Shown here: one piece after another, positions 23,057 to 34,721 of the stretch
Layout: each line of letters starts with the position of its first letter
Position numbering within the stretch: the first letter of the stretch is position 1
Assembly: GCA_001600635.1 (NCBI GenBank)
Contig: BCKL01000032.1
Span: 103,083 to 167,082 of the forward strand
From: Leucosporidium creatinivorum
Lineage: Eukaryota; Basidiomycota; Microbotryomycetes; Leucosporidiales; Leucosporidiaceae
Direction of reading: 5' to 3'
DNA length: 64,000 nt
Notes under the pieces: model-generated
Database searches by the model: none
What the model was told of the DNA's origin: nothing
Seen by the model: only the letters and a program-made list of their open reading frames with translations
Program-made: the position numbers and the translations under genes

Positions 23057-23354
23057 CCTTCCTCTTCGGTACATCTTATCATCACATATCGACACTGCCT
23101 TTAGTTCTGCTCGAGCTGCCAATATTAGTCGTCTCGTCGTCAAGATTTAACCGTAGCGTCTCAGCAAACGCCGAGCTTCGAGCGAAAGAGAGAGGCGCTC
23201 CGCTCGCGTTCTCGCACTTTCGGACGACGGTAGGGATGACTGAAACGGCGTTCTTTGATTTGCGTTGCGAGACTGCGTGGGCACTACTGACACGAAATGA
23301 CTTTTTTGAGGGGAGAGATGGGGAGGGAGGCGAAGTTGCGGGAGGTGATGTCGC

Positions 23355-26315
23355 TCAGTGACGGAGGACCTGAACAGTCCTGGAAGGAGCGTAGACCTGT
23401 AGGGAAGAGCCAAAGGTTAGCTGCCATCCCCAGAAACGCTGCGACGGCCAGCGCGACGTTGATGCGAGCGAGAAGGGAGGCCGACGACTTACCTGGAGCC
23501 AGTTCTTCCTTCCGTTCCACTCCATAGGAGTAGTGAAGTGCTTGACGGTCTTGTCGAGCCTCTGATGACCTCCAAACTCCTTGTCGTCGGAGGAGAGGAC
23601 AATCGAGTACTCGCCGGCCCAGTCGGTGCCGACGCGGTAGTCGGTGAACGACTCGGTGGGGTGGAAGTTGAAGATGAAAAGGAGGTCTCCACGCTCGAAG
23701 ACGACGACCTTGTCGGACTGCGAAAAGCGAACGAGTCAGTGCAAGGCCTTCGGCGACGGCAGCTCGAGTTGGCGCACCTCGTTCTTGAGCGAGATGTAAG
23801 CCTGCGGCGAGCTGAGCCACTGGAACTGATTCTCGAGGAGGTTCATCGCAGCGTCAAAGTTGTTGAGGTATCGGTAGCGGAGGAGCGGGTCGTCGGGGAG
23901 GTTGAACTGGCGGCGCGCGTATTGGTACGAGTCGTTGTTGCCGGCGCGAGGGAAGTCGAGCCATTCGGGGTGACCAAACTCGCTGCAGGGTGGAAGAGGG
24001 TCAGTGAGCTGCTGCAAGGAAAGAGAGGGCGGGACTTGGGCGACTCACTTGCCCTCAAAGTTGAGGTAGCCCTCTCCGCCAAGAGCGTGGGTGATGAGGC
24101 TGTGGAAGCGCAGGCGGTCAACTTCTTCGTCCGAAAGAGAAATGGTGAGAGAGCAGCCCACCGAATCATCTTGTGCAGAGCGAGACCGCGGTCGACGACC
24201 AGCGTCAGCTCGGACAAGTCGCTCATGTTGGTGTACATCTCCTTGTCCATGAGCCAGAAAGCGAGCGTCTTGTCTCCTACGAGCGCCTGGTCGTGACTCT
24301 CGCAATAGCAAATGCTCTTCTCGCCGTGCCTTCGGTTGGTGAGGGTGAAGCAAATGTTGCCGAGATCCCAGGCGTGGTCGCCGGGTCCATCCTTGAGCAG
24401 CTTGATCCACATGTCGGGGACAGCCATCGAGAGGCGGTAGTCGAAGCCAACTCCTCCGTCGGCGACGGTGCGGCAGAGGGCAGGCATTCCCGAGACGTCC
24501 TCGGCGATGGTGATGGAGGCAGGGTAGAGCTCATGAAGCATGGTGTTGGCCTTTGGAGGGCGAGCATGTCAGTTGAGGGCCTCGTGGAGATATCTTGAAA
24601 GCTCTACACTCACCAGCATGAGGTAGACAACGGCTTCGGTGTCGACGCCCTCGCCAAAGTACTCGTGGTATCCTCCCGAGAAGCCTGTGCCGATGCCGTG
24701 GTGGGTGTACATCATGCTCGTGACTCCGTCAAAGCGGAAGCCATCGAACTGGTACTCCTCCATGTAGAAGCGAAGGTTGGACAGCAGGAAGCGGAGGACC
24801 TCGTGCGATCCGTAGTTGAAGAGGCGGCTGTGTGGAGGAGGTCAGCATCAACGACGAGCGCATCGAGCTCGAAATTACTCACGAATCCCAAAGCTCGTGC
24901 TTTCCCTTGGGTCCGGCGTGGAAGTAGCAGTGGTCCGAGCCGTCAAAGTGGTTGAGGCCGTCGTCGGCGTTGATGGAAGCGTGCGAGTGAACGACGTCGA
25001 GGAGGACGGTGAGTCCCATGCCGTGAGCGGTATCGATGAGCTCCATGAGATCCTCCGGAGTTCCTGCGTTTGGAGCAGGGTCAGTAGTCGCCGCGCGTGA
25101 AACCGACCGAAGGAGCTCACCGTAGCGACTGCTAGCGGCGAAGAAGCTGGTGATCTGGTATCCAAAGCTGGCGTAGTAGGCGTGCTCCATGATGGCCCTG
25201 TGTCAGTCTGAGTCAGCGGTCGGCGATAGGAAGCGAACGAGCTCGAGACGAACATGAGCTGGATCGTGTTGTAGCCGAGCTTGGCGATCCTCGGGAGGGT
25301 ATCCCGAGTGAACTCTTTGTACGTTCCGATACGCTGCTCGGGAGTCGAGATACCGACTGCAGAAGGAAGAGATCAGCCAAGCGCCGACGAATGGAGTCCG
25401 AAGGAGCGAGCGCACCATGAGCCTCGTAGACCTTGACAGCTCGAGGGGGCGTCGGGCGCTTGTTCTTGAACTGATACTTCTTCGGGGGGTTCCAGAAGAC
25501 GGCGTCGTAAACGGGCGAGACGTTGAGGTCCTGGGTTACCCGCCTGAGGAGTGAAGGGAGGTCAGCTTCGGCGCTTCGAGAAGAAGGGCAAGGCGCACTT
25601 GATCCAAGCAGGGACACGCTCAATGCGCTCTCCAGTACCGGGAAGGGTCATCGAGATCTGTAGGGAACCGAGTCAGCTCATCTGCAAGGCAACAAAGCGC
25701 GGGGTGGTCAGGTCGCTCACCTTGACCTTGCTGTTGTGAGGAATCGCAGGGACCCCCTTGACAGAGGGAACGATAATCTCGAACACTCCGAATGTACTCT
25801 TCGTCATAGGGTGTGCTGAACGGTTCCATCCGTCTGGAGAAAGCGACCAGGGATCAGCGAGCCTCCCCCACCCAACCGCTAGCTGTCTGATACTCACTGA
25901 AGTCACCAACGAGGGCGGCCGTCTCGGCGTTAGGGGCCCATTCACGGTACGAGATGTCTCCATTCTTGAGCACCTGGAAACCGTAGGTCTCGTAGCCGCG
26001 AGAGAAGGCTTCGAACCCGTTCTCCGTCTTGTTGATGGTGTCGACCCAGTCCTGGTACTTCTGGACCCTACGATAGGAAACAGAAATATCAGTGGATGTT
26101 CTGGTGCTCTCTGTACTGCTACTCAAGCTCACCTGGTCTGGATAGCTCCCTCGAAAGGCTCGAGACTATGACGCGCGAAGAGAGGGTCGTCAGTACTGTC
26201 TCCCGCTCTGCTGTATGCTCCCTCTAGCTCACTAAGGGTCTTCACGAATCACCGCAAAGGGCGAAGGCTGCTTGGGAGCAGCAGGAGCAGCTGCTGCTGA
26301 AGTCGCGGAGGCCAT
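23355..26315 (-). CDS. GLC3: 1,4-alpha-glucan branching enzyme (glycogen branching enzyme)
   Basis: Fifteen exons from 26315 to 23355 give a continuous protein that closely follows eukaryotic GBE. An N-terminal region ([20 protein letters not shown]) precedes a CBM48 domain ([31 protein letters not shown]). The GH13 barrel has [20 protein letters not shown], the nucleophile Asp in [13 protein letters not shown], the acid/base Glu in [10 protein letters not shown] and the third Asp in [11 protein letters not shown]. Then come [18 protein letters not shown] and a C-terminal beta domain. It moves alpha-1,4 segments to alpha-1,6 branch points in glycogen synthesis in the cytosol. All catalytic residues are present and I see no break. 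Confidence 0.96.
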
Positions 26316-26676
26316 CGATGAGTGTGGAGTCGGGTGTGGGGCGACGGGTGACGCTGTGGGTGAGTAAGGTCGTATGAGGAGTGTGCCAAAGGTGTAGCTG
26401 GCTACTTTGCGAGCTGTACTGAGAGCGAGCTGGTGTTGGGGAGCAAAAGAGCAAAGAGTGGGGGAAGGCAAGAAAGGGTTGAGGGTCGAGGCTTGGGGGG
26501 TTTAGAGCTAAGAGGAGTTGCATGGAGAGCTCGTCAAGATGGTGCAGCGGCGAGCGAAGGTGCAGGAATCACTCAAGACGTCTTGAGAAGCCTTCACCCA
26601 ACCCGAGTCTGTTCGCAGATCCTCGCCGAGCCTCTCTCGCCGAGCTCTCGAGCCAGTATTGCTCTCAAAGAGAGTT
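26316..26676. other. Upstream region of glycogen branching enzyme
   Basis: 361 bp between the SDR stop and the GBE start, both on the minus strand. No further gene or TATA-like element was recognised. Confidence 0.45.
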
Positions 26677-27966
26677 TTAGTCGCCTACATTGTCGATACC
26701 AAATTGCTTGCCCCAGAAGTACTCCTTGAGGAAGGTGAGGAGGTAATGGGAGAGTACGGCCGGGGTGGACTGCTCGGCGAAAGGCAACGAAGAAGGCCAG
26801 ATCAGCGAGAGGCTACAGAGCGAGCTGGGGAAGTTCGGAGGAGCTCGGATTATACGGAACCTGTACCCCAAGTTGAGATATGGAGGAGGTCGGGCCACGA
26901 GAACGCCGTCTACTATGGACTTTGCGAGCGCCGAAGAAGAAGTCGAGTGTGGGTCTGAGGAAGGGGAACAGATAGGATCAGCTCGACGCCAGGGTTTAAG
27001 TAAGCTTCCGTTAGCCTGGACAAGCTCACTTTGTGACCAGGAGCCTCGCGCGCGAACCGAAACCTCGACATTCAAGTAAGCCGAACCGGCTGCGAGCACT
27101 TCTCGCTTGTCGTTGGCGGCTCCGATGGCGCTCTTGATGGCCCCAGGGGCAACGCATACCACCGAGATACCGAATCCTGTCATCTGAAGGGTCAGCCGAG
27201 GGTCACTGGCGAGCCGAAGGTCACTTCGGCGCTCGCTGAACTCACCAGACCTCGAAGCTCCATCCGCAAGCAATCGCTGAGAGAGTGGACAGCAGCCTTT
27301 GTAGCGCAGTAGATGCTAGCCCACGGGGTAGGTACATAGCCTACAATCGATCCGATATTGACAATGTTTCCACTTCTGCGCTCCATCATGTGAGGCGATA
27401 CGGCCTGCACCATTGAAATCAGGCCAAAGACGTTGACGTCGAACGTCTGACGGATAGCGTCCTCCTTCACCTCTACCAGAGGTCCGACACAGCCCTGCCC
27501 TGCGTTATTGATGAGCAAGTCGATCCAACCAGCTCGGCGCACAATTTCGGCGACGCCGGAGTCGACCGAGGAGCGGGAGTTAACGTCGAGCTGTCCCCGA
27601 GTTGCGCAGTGTTGGAAGCCGGTTAATCAAGTGTGAGTTTTAGGTGAGGTGGAGATGCAGAAAAGCCACTGGAGTCAGCAACTGAAGCGACCAGGACAGA
27701 GCGGGTCCGAGTTCACCTGGATGAGCGAGATGCTGCCCTTGCCTTCCTCTGCTTCCCTCGCTAGCCCTTCGCTCTTCGACAGGTTCCTCGAGGCGGCATA
27801 GACTTGATGTCCTCGCTTGTAGAACTCCTCGCACAACGCCCACCCTGCCGCCAAAGGTCTGCTTGAGCACGGTCCCCTTCCCGAAGCGACAGGCGGACTT
27901 CTATAGCAGCTCCAGCTCACCTATGCCTCCCTTGGAGCATCCGGTCACTACTACGACTAGGCTCAT
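26677..27966 (-). CDS. Short-chain dehydrogenase/reductase, acyl-DHAP reductase (AYR1)-like
   Basis: The first exon reads MSLVVVVTGCSKGGIG, a TGxxxGxG cofactor-binding loop. It continues after an intron as WALCEEFYKRGHQVYAASRN. The SDR core follows: LLINNAGQGCVGPLVEV (NNAG), FDVNVFGLISMVQAVSPHMM, GNIVNIGSIVGYV (catalytic Ser) and ASIYCATKAAVHSLSD (YxxxK). Next is LRGLMTGFGISVVCVAPGAI. The C-terminal exons (ALAKSIVDGVLVARPPPYLN, FLKEYFWGKQFGIDNVGD) are membrane-tail-like. The overall pattern is nearest to fungal 1-acyl-DHAP reductases, which use NADPH in the ER and lipid droplets, but substrate cannot be read from sequence. It is divergent from the acetoacetate-decarboxylase-like gene with 178 bp between starts. 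Confidence 0.8.
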
Positions 27967-28144
27967 ATTTCTCTGCGTGGTCTGACGTCTCTTCCAAGCC
28001 CTTGCTTGCTTCCCTCCTGCTGCCCGGTCGACTCGAATCGAACACCGGGCCCCACTCTGACCCGGCCCCCCCACCTCGGGTCGAACTCCAGTTCGTCAGC
28101 GTGCAGGAAGCTAACCTTGACCTTGACCATCAACGTCGACGTGC

Positions 28145-29340
28145 ATGATGAGTGCCCCGCTATCATTTGAGTCGACTGGTCGCTATCACCGAAGTCCTCT
28201 CGGCTTTGGACCCGCTCCCACGCCGAGGCAGGATGCAGATGGCAAGCGGTTCGACTGGAGCCAGAGTGAGGCTACTACTATTGGTGAGTGAGTGTTTTGG
28301 AAAGGTCTCACGACCTTACACACCCTTCAGAGCTAATCGCCGAACTCTGTCGCTTCGCTTTCCACCGTCTCGCCGGCTTGCAGGCGCCACCTACAGCTCT
28401 ACCCACGACGCTCTCAACTCGATTCTGCCCGAGGGATACTCGGTAGACCCCAACCAGGAGCCTATCATCATGTTCGAGGTGATGGAGCTTCGCAACCTAG
28501 CTTGGCTCGCCGGGCGAGGGTACAATACGCTGGGCGTCTACGTCGCCAACGTCAAGTGCACCAGGTGAGCTGCAAGCGTGTGAAGATCTCAGGACTTCCC
28601 TCTGAACGCCTCTTCGGCCCCGATAGAACCTCACAGCCGTACGAAGGCAGTTACATGGCCTGCCTCTTTGAGTCCTTGTGCGTCCGTCCATCCCTCTTAT
28701 TACTCTCCAGAATCTCACCAGGCTGACCGTGATTCACCTCACAGCACCGATCCCATCACCACTGGGCGCGAGGAGCTCGGCTTCTGCAAGATTTACGCCG
28801 ACTTGCCCGACGGCGCCATCACCGAGGGCTCGTCTCGCATCCACACCGCAAGCTGGTTCGGCAAAGAGTTCCTGCGCCTCGAGATCGCGGGGCTTGTAGA
28901 TACCGATACGTCTCAGGCTCCTGCCCACTCGCCTCGCCCTTGGTCTCATCGTACGTGCAGGGCGACCTCGGCCTCGCCGGGGCATTCGTCTCCGAGTCTC
29001 GGCACTTACCAAGCATCTTTCTTGCACAGCAACACAGAGCGGAATCCTCCATCACCGCTATGTCCCCGCCGTCGGTCAACCAGGCAAGCACGACGCCAGC
29101 TACACCACTTTCTGCCCTCCTCCAGCTGGATTGCCGACAGTCCTCTCCTATCAAACGATCCCTCCCTCCCAGTTCGACACGGTCAAGCTCGATATCGCCG
29201 AGGGAATCTGGGAGGAGCTGCCCACCCTCTGGAATGTCGTTGAGGGCCTTCGCAAGATCCCTCGGCTCGAAGTGAAGGAGGTCGCCGTGCAGCGCTTCCA
29301 AGGCGCGTCGGATTTGATGGCGAATCGGAGGGTGGACTAG
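28145..29340 (+). CDS. Acetoacetate decarboxylase-like protein
   Basis: Starts at tandem in-frame ATGs (MMSAPLSFESTGRYHRSPLG). Exons are 28145-28283, 28384-28564, 28627-28678, 28745 to about 28893, and about 29049-29340; the fourth donor is uncertain. Family-like segments are LAWLAGRGYNTLGVYVANVK, EGSYMACLFESFTDPITTGR, REELGFCKIYADLP and ILHHRYVPAVGQPGKHDA. In bacterial acetoacetate decarboxylase the GRE-x-GF/YPKK segment carries the Schiff-base Lys and a neighbouring Lys that lowers its pKa. Here the segment reads GFCKI, so the first Lys is kept and the second is Ile. It may therefore act on a different beta-keto acid or have altered activity. Cytosolic; no targeting signal seen. Confidence 0.8.
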
Positions 29341-29632
29341 ATCGTAGCTGTTCGTATACAGAATGCAGTGTGCTTAGCGATGAGCACTTCTCGGTCCGCG
29401 AAGAGCAGAGAAGAGCAGCGAGCCGGCGAGACTCGGCGACCGACAGACCGCGAGCGCCGAGCTTTTCGTTTCGTCAGTTCGCGTGTACTCGCTGTTGCAT
29501 CTCTCCTCGACACCCTAAAGCTTCCTCAATCGTAAGAGTGGATTGCGATTGCGATGTGAGGGGGAGGTGGGCAGGATGATGATAGCGACGAGGTCGAATA
29601 AAGCCGGAGGGCGAGGCGAAACGCGCCTACAT

Positions 29633-32474
29633 CTACTTGACGTCGAGGGCGGCGAGCTCCTTGCGAATCTCGGCCTCGCTGTAATGGAAGAGGCGGGTCA
29701 GCAATCGAGCGAGAGCGATTCGAAAGCGAGAAGCGAAACCCACCTATCGAGCTTCTTGTGCTGGGTCAGCTCGAGCTTCTCGCCAGCCGCTTTCTTGGCC
29801 TTGAGCTGGTCGATCGCCGTCAACTTCTTCATCAGCGCCCTCCTCTTCTTATCATCCGAGCTCAATGCTGCCGCCTCCGCCTCCAACTGAGCCGCCGCAG
29901 CCACCGGGGCAGGGGCGACCGCGACAGGTGCCGCCAGCGGGGTCGAAGCGCCACTGGCGTTCTTCTTCTGGTTCTCCTTCTTCTTGCCTCGTCGACTGGT
30001 GGCAGCAGCAGCAGCCGTGGCGTCCTCCTCGGCGGGGGGAGCGGCGCCGGGGATGGTTCTCCGTCCGCGAGACTGGAACGACGGCGAGGTGCGGCCGTTG
30101 CCTTGGGAGGGGAAGGCGTTGGAGCCGTTGGCGGAGTTGTAGGCGGCTCCTCCCTCGTCCTCGCGCTTGAAAAGGGTGGGGGTAAGGGTTCCGCGAGCGT
30201 GAGGGGGGCGGTAGGCTCCGCCGGCGGCTGTTGCGGGAAGGGTAGGAAGGTCAGCTTCTGTAGAGCCCGAGCGCACAGAGAGTCGGAAGACGTACCAGCA
30301 GGCTTGGGGGGAGCGGCGGCGGCGACCGAGATGCCAGCCGAGGGAGCGGGCTCGAGGGGTCCGCCGAAGGGGAAGAACTCGGCGTTCTGAGGCCGCCATG
30401 ATGCCTGTGGGTGAAGGAGAGTCAGCTCCTACTCTCGAGCATCGGGACGAGGACGACTGCTCACCTGGTAGAGCTCCTCGATCGACTCAAAGTGCATGAG
30501 CGCTCCAGTGTAGTGGAAGATCCTCATGCCGTTGTCGACCCTCAACCTCGGACTCAGAGTCGCGCACATGAGGTACCGTCCATCGGGACTCCACTCGCAA
30601 TGGCTGGTATTGGGCGCATCAAAGGTGCAGACCTTCTTGAGCGTCTTGCGATCCCAGATGTCGACCTGTCCTGCGAGGTTACCGAAGCCAGCGATGCAGA
30701 GGAGGCGACCTTGAGGGTTGTAGGCAAGGAAGTTGCGAGGGTGGGTGCCAAAGTCGTTGATGATGTGGACGCGCACGTCGAAGATGACGGTCTTGGCGGG
30801 CATGTCTGCGCCGAAAAGGAAGTTTAGCTCGTTCGTTTCAAGTTGAGAGGGAGAGTGGACCACCCACATCCGTAGGTCACGGAGAACTCGCGGTCGTTGG
30901 GCGACCAGGCAAAGTCGTGGATACCTCCCTCCTTGTCTGCTCGGCGAAAAGGGAAAGTCAGTTCTCGGCGCGCAGACAGACGAAATTACTACTCACCAAG
31001 GGTAACCCGGCAGTCAAACTGTCCGGCAGCGGCCATGAGGTAGAGGTTCGACTCTCCGTAGTAACTCTTGCCCGTCTTGTCGACCTCGGTCTGAGTGAGG
31101 AAGAGAAGGTTCGTGCCCGACTTGTTCCACTTCATCTGAATCTTGTCGGCCTTGTAGAACGTTTTGGATCCCGACATGGACGACAGCGAGGTGAGCGAGT
31201 GGATCTTGACCGAAGCGGGAGCACCCTGTGAAGCCGAGCGCCGAAGGTCAGTGTTCGAATCGTCGTGAGACATGTAGTGTCGCTCATCACGCACCTTCTT
31301 CTCGGCGACGAAAAGAGCGACAGCAGCATTCTTTCCTGGCGAGACGCTGCAGCTGGTGACACCCTCCATGCGAAGCTTGTCGACGATGTTCTGCGACCAG
31401 TCGGCGGGGTTGTAGACGTGCACTTCGTTGGTGACGACGCGGACAGCCTTGGACTCGTCCTCGGTGTACTGAATCTGCCTGTGGGGTCATAGGTGGTCAG
31501 CGAAGCGGTCGAGGAGCTTGACGAGAGGAGTAAGCCGAACCATCCATCCTGAGCCTTCTGCGAGAAGGCGGTGATCTGAGTCGCGCTGACGGTATCCCAG
31601 ACCTTGAGGTTAAGGTGTGGTGGCTCTCCATCGGCGGGCTTGACTGTTGTGGAGCCAGGATCAGCTACAAAGCTCCCTCGAAAGCGACCGAAGCCGACGC
31701 ACCATGGCGCTCCCAAGTCTGAACCTGAGTTCCTTGAGGAGAGAAAGCGAGGTCGATGATGCCCTTGTACTGGATCTCCGAAACGACGGCAGCAGTGTCG
31801 GCATCGAGGATCACCACACTGCAGCGAGCGGCGGAGGGTCAGCTGAGCTCACGCAACTCGGTAGACGAAGAGGACGACGGACCTGGTCGAGGTAGCCGAG
31901 GCGAAGAAGCGACCGTCAGGCGAGTAACGGTACACCTTGACAGCTCCTTCGGGCCTGTAGGAGGATAGCGAGAGGTCAGCTCTCGAGCTCTTGCTTAGGT
32001 GCGGGGTGACGGTGCGGCTGCCCAGCTCGTCTGCAGCATTGTAGCATCGGCAAACAGCTTTGGGCACATCCCAAGAGTCTGTAGCCTTTCCTCCGATATC
32101 CTGCTCCGCCAATCTAGCCGTCCCAAGCTCCAGCGCCCGACCGCAACTCTTTCCATCTCGCTCCATGCTCGTGACTGCTCCTCCGTCTATCCTGCACCTT
32201 TGTAACACCTCCTAGCGCTGCATGTGCTACATGACCATCCTCCAACATGCCCAGCACGCTCCGAGGCGTCGAAAGGAGCCGCCAAAGGTGTCGTGTCGGC
32301 GACGAACTCACTTTTGGAACGAGGCGACGGCATCGTAGGAAGGAGCAGCAGAGACGAGTCCCAGGGCCTTGAGGGAGCGGTCTGTGGGTGTGTGAATCCA
32401 GTGAGCTCTTCTGCAGCTGGAGACACGAACGAGAAACGCGACGAACAGGCGTATTGAGTCGTGGGAGCGGCCAT
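29633..32474 (-). CDS. eIF2A: Eukaryotic translation initiation factor 2A (eIF2A)
   Basis: The first exon (MAAPTTQYA) joins after an intron with a GTTCGT donor to YRSLKALGLVSAAPSYDAVA. The middle is a WD-type beta-propeller typical of eIF2A: KVYRYSPDGRFFASATST, VHVYNPADWSQNIVDKLRME, GVTSCSVSPGKNAAVALFVA, GTNLLFLTQTEVDKTGKSYY, TVIFDVRVHIINDFGTHPRN, CEWSPDGRYLMCATLSPRLR. After it come a Gly/Pro-rich segment with AYRPPHARGT and a Lys-rich C-terminal helical tail (KKRRALMKKLTAIDQLKAKK, LTQHKKLDSEAEIRKELAAL). eIF2A delivers initiator tRNA in alternative, non-eIF2 initiation. Stop at 29635-29633. It is convergent with the decarboxylase-like gene. Confidence 0.93.
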
Positions 32475-32740
32475 TGTGAGCGCTTGCAAGGAGGAAAGAG
32501 AGGGGGAGAAGTGAGAGGGGAGCTGGAGGGAAGGAGCGGGCAATCCAAGTGAATGGAAGCGCGGCTGGTCGAGAGTAGAAGCTGGAACTTGAGTTCACTC
32601 GCGAGCTGGAGGGAGGGCAAGATCACTTTCGACTTCGCGCGCGGCCAAGTTCAGATTTCGCAGGGGTCGAGACGTCGAGACTTGCCTTCGCAAGCCGACC
32701 TCTCGATGCAAGCGAGTTGACTATGTACATTCTGCTGTCA

Positions 32741-34281
32741 CTATGAGCGACTACTGCGGTACAACACGCCCCTCGCATCCTCCTCCAATCGCCATCCGAG
32801 CGAAGCCAGCCTCGACTCGTACGCCGACTTCTCCCTCTGCAACGCCGAGCCCATCTCCTCGACCATCTCAAGCTCCTCATCATCTCGACTCGACTCGACG
32901 TGAGACCTCCAATCTTCATCCAGCTTGGTATCGTTCGAGCGAAGGACGAGAGCAGCGTCGTGCCGAGCTGCCTCGGGCGACTTCCCAAAGCCGAGCGTAA
33001 CGCCCTCGACCGACAGCTCGAAGTAGGTGGAGCCATTCTCTGGTGTTGGCGCCTCGATTGTGGCTTTGGTGAAGCCGGCCCCGTCGCCTACGGAAGGGAA
33101 AGGCAGGTCAGCTTCGGCGCCGAGCAGGTTGGGGCGCGAGACAGGACCCACAGTACCACGAGAGGAACCGGCTCGACTCGCTCGAGTGGATCCCTTCCTC
33201 GTTCCGTGCTCTTGAGGTGCGTAGCGATGCCTGCACCTGTGCCAGAACCTGCTTCCGGAAGCGTTCGCTCGCGACGGCGGTAGCCACCTTGAGGTCTGCT
33301 CGGTGCTGCTTGACCATCGGCATGACCTTGGAGAGCTGTTCAAGTGATAGATGAGTGCAACGCCAGGTCAGCTTTGGGGTCTAGGAAGACTCGGAAGGCA
33401 CTGTCTGCCTGCTCGGCGCAACTCACCAGCTCCTCCTCCATGCTCTTCCCCTCAGCCACCATACGCTCCCGTTCCTCCTCCATCTTCTTCTTCTGCGCCG
33501 GACAATCACACCTGCTCTCTTCTTCTTTCCTTTCTCCCTCCACCGCCGCCCCCTCCTTCCCAGACCTTCGAGCCGCCGACTTCTTGATGTGTTTCTCCAT
33601 CCTGGCGAGGCGGTCCAGGATGACCGCTTGCGAGGCTGCTGTCGACTGCTCCAGCGCGGCGAGGCGGTCGTCGGTGCTCAAATTGGTTTTCGGCGTCGGT
33701 GCAGGCGTGGCGGGGACCTTCTCCTCCTCCTCGTCGCCGAGCTCTTGGGTCGGCCTGGCGAGATCGCTCTCCTCCATCAAAGCTCTGAGTACATCTTGAG
33801 CGCTCATGATCGTGCCCGACATCCCAATAGCGAGGTCCAGCACTCCTTCCAACGCGTAGCGAAGCGCATGACGCGCTGAGTCCTGAGATGAGACGAGGGT
33901 GGAAGTGCGAGAGTTTTCGAAGGTGATGAGGGATTGAGCGAGGAGTGAGAGGGGTCTGTAGGTGGATAATGAAGGTCAGCTTGCTCGTCCTCGTCTCGTT
34001 CAGCTCTCGCGGCAGACTCACTCGCTGAAACTGGACGGCTCTGGCGGTGGTAGGGCAGCATGAGGCAGCTTGCGCGGCGACTTGCGGGGTGAAGATTGAT
34101 TCGTTTCCTCGAGCAAGCGGATCCGGTCGCCCAACGAGTCGAGCTCTGGTAGGTCGTCCATTGGCGAGCGCGGGGTGAATAGCAATGGCGGGGTTGCAGA
34201 GCGAGTGGGCGAGGGTGAAGGAGTGCGCTGAGGTGCGCCCTGCGCTCGAGGATGCTCAAGAGATCGGTGCCAGCCTTCCAT
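32741..34281 (-). CDS. Unrecognised protein with central coiled coil
   Basis: Starts MEGWHRSLEHPRAQG with a Pro/Ser-rich N-terminus containing SPRKSPRKLP, a possible CDK-type phosphorylation region. After an intron comes a helical segment (PLSLLAQSLITFENSRTSTL, ALRYALEGVLDLAIGMSGTI), then an acidic linker. A coiled coil follows (LDRLARMEKHIKKSAARR, KKKMEEERERMVAEGKSMEE). After another intron: LSKVMPMVKQHRADLKVATA. The C-terminal exon has FELSVEGVTLGFGKSPEAAR and ends SLGWRLEEDARGVLYRSSRS. I do not recognise it. Length and composition would suit a cytoskeletal or kinetochore adaptor, but nothing in the sequence proves that. Confidence 0.6.
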
Positions 34282-34721
34282 GTTCGAAGTTGAGAGTTGA
34301 GCTGTGTGAGAAGACGGAGTAAGGAGAGTCGCCGTTGCGCGCCGTTCTCGAGGCTGAAAGCGAGATTTGCTGCTGTTGGAAAGAGTGCAAAGTCGCTCCG
34401 AGCGCTGCTGGAGTGCGATAGCTGGTTATTATAGAGACATTGAAACGTCTCCTGCTCTCCCAAGCTGCCTCGTGCAACCCAAGCCTTTCTCGGTTGGCTT
34501 CGCCAGCGCCGAGACTTTGGAGCCCCCTCGAGCAACTTGAGAAGCTGTGGGACATATCTCGCTGTCTTGCAGATGGCGCTGCTCCAAAGATTGTCACCGC
34601 TCGACGAGCTCCATATGTAAAGCGAGGGCCAACTTCCGTCGTCAGCAGCAAGTTCGCCGAACCCCCGAGCGCCAGCGCCGAGAGTGAAAATGTGACAAGG
34701 AGCGTTTCAATTGACAGCCAT
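34282..34721. other. Intergenic spacer between lactonase stop and coiled-coil gene start
   Basis: 440 bp between two minus-strand genes. It holds the coiled-coil gene's promoter. I see no further gene. Confidence 0.45.
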
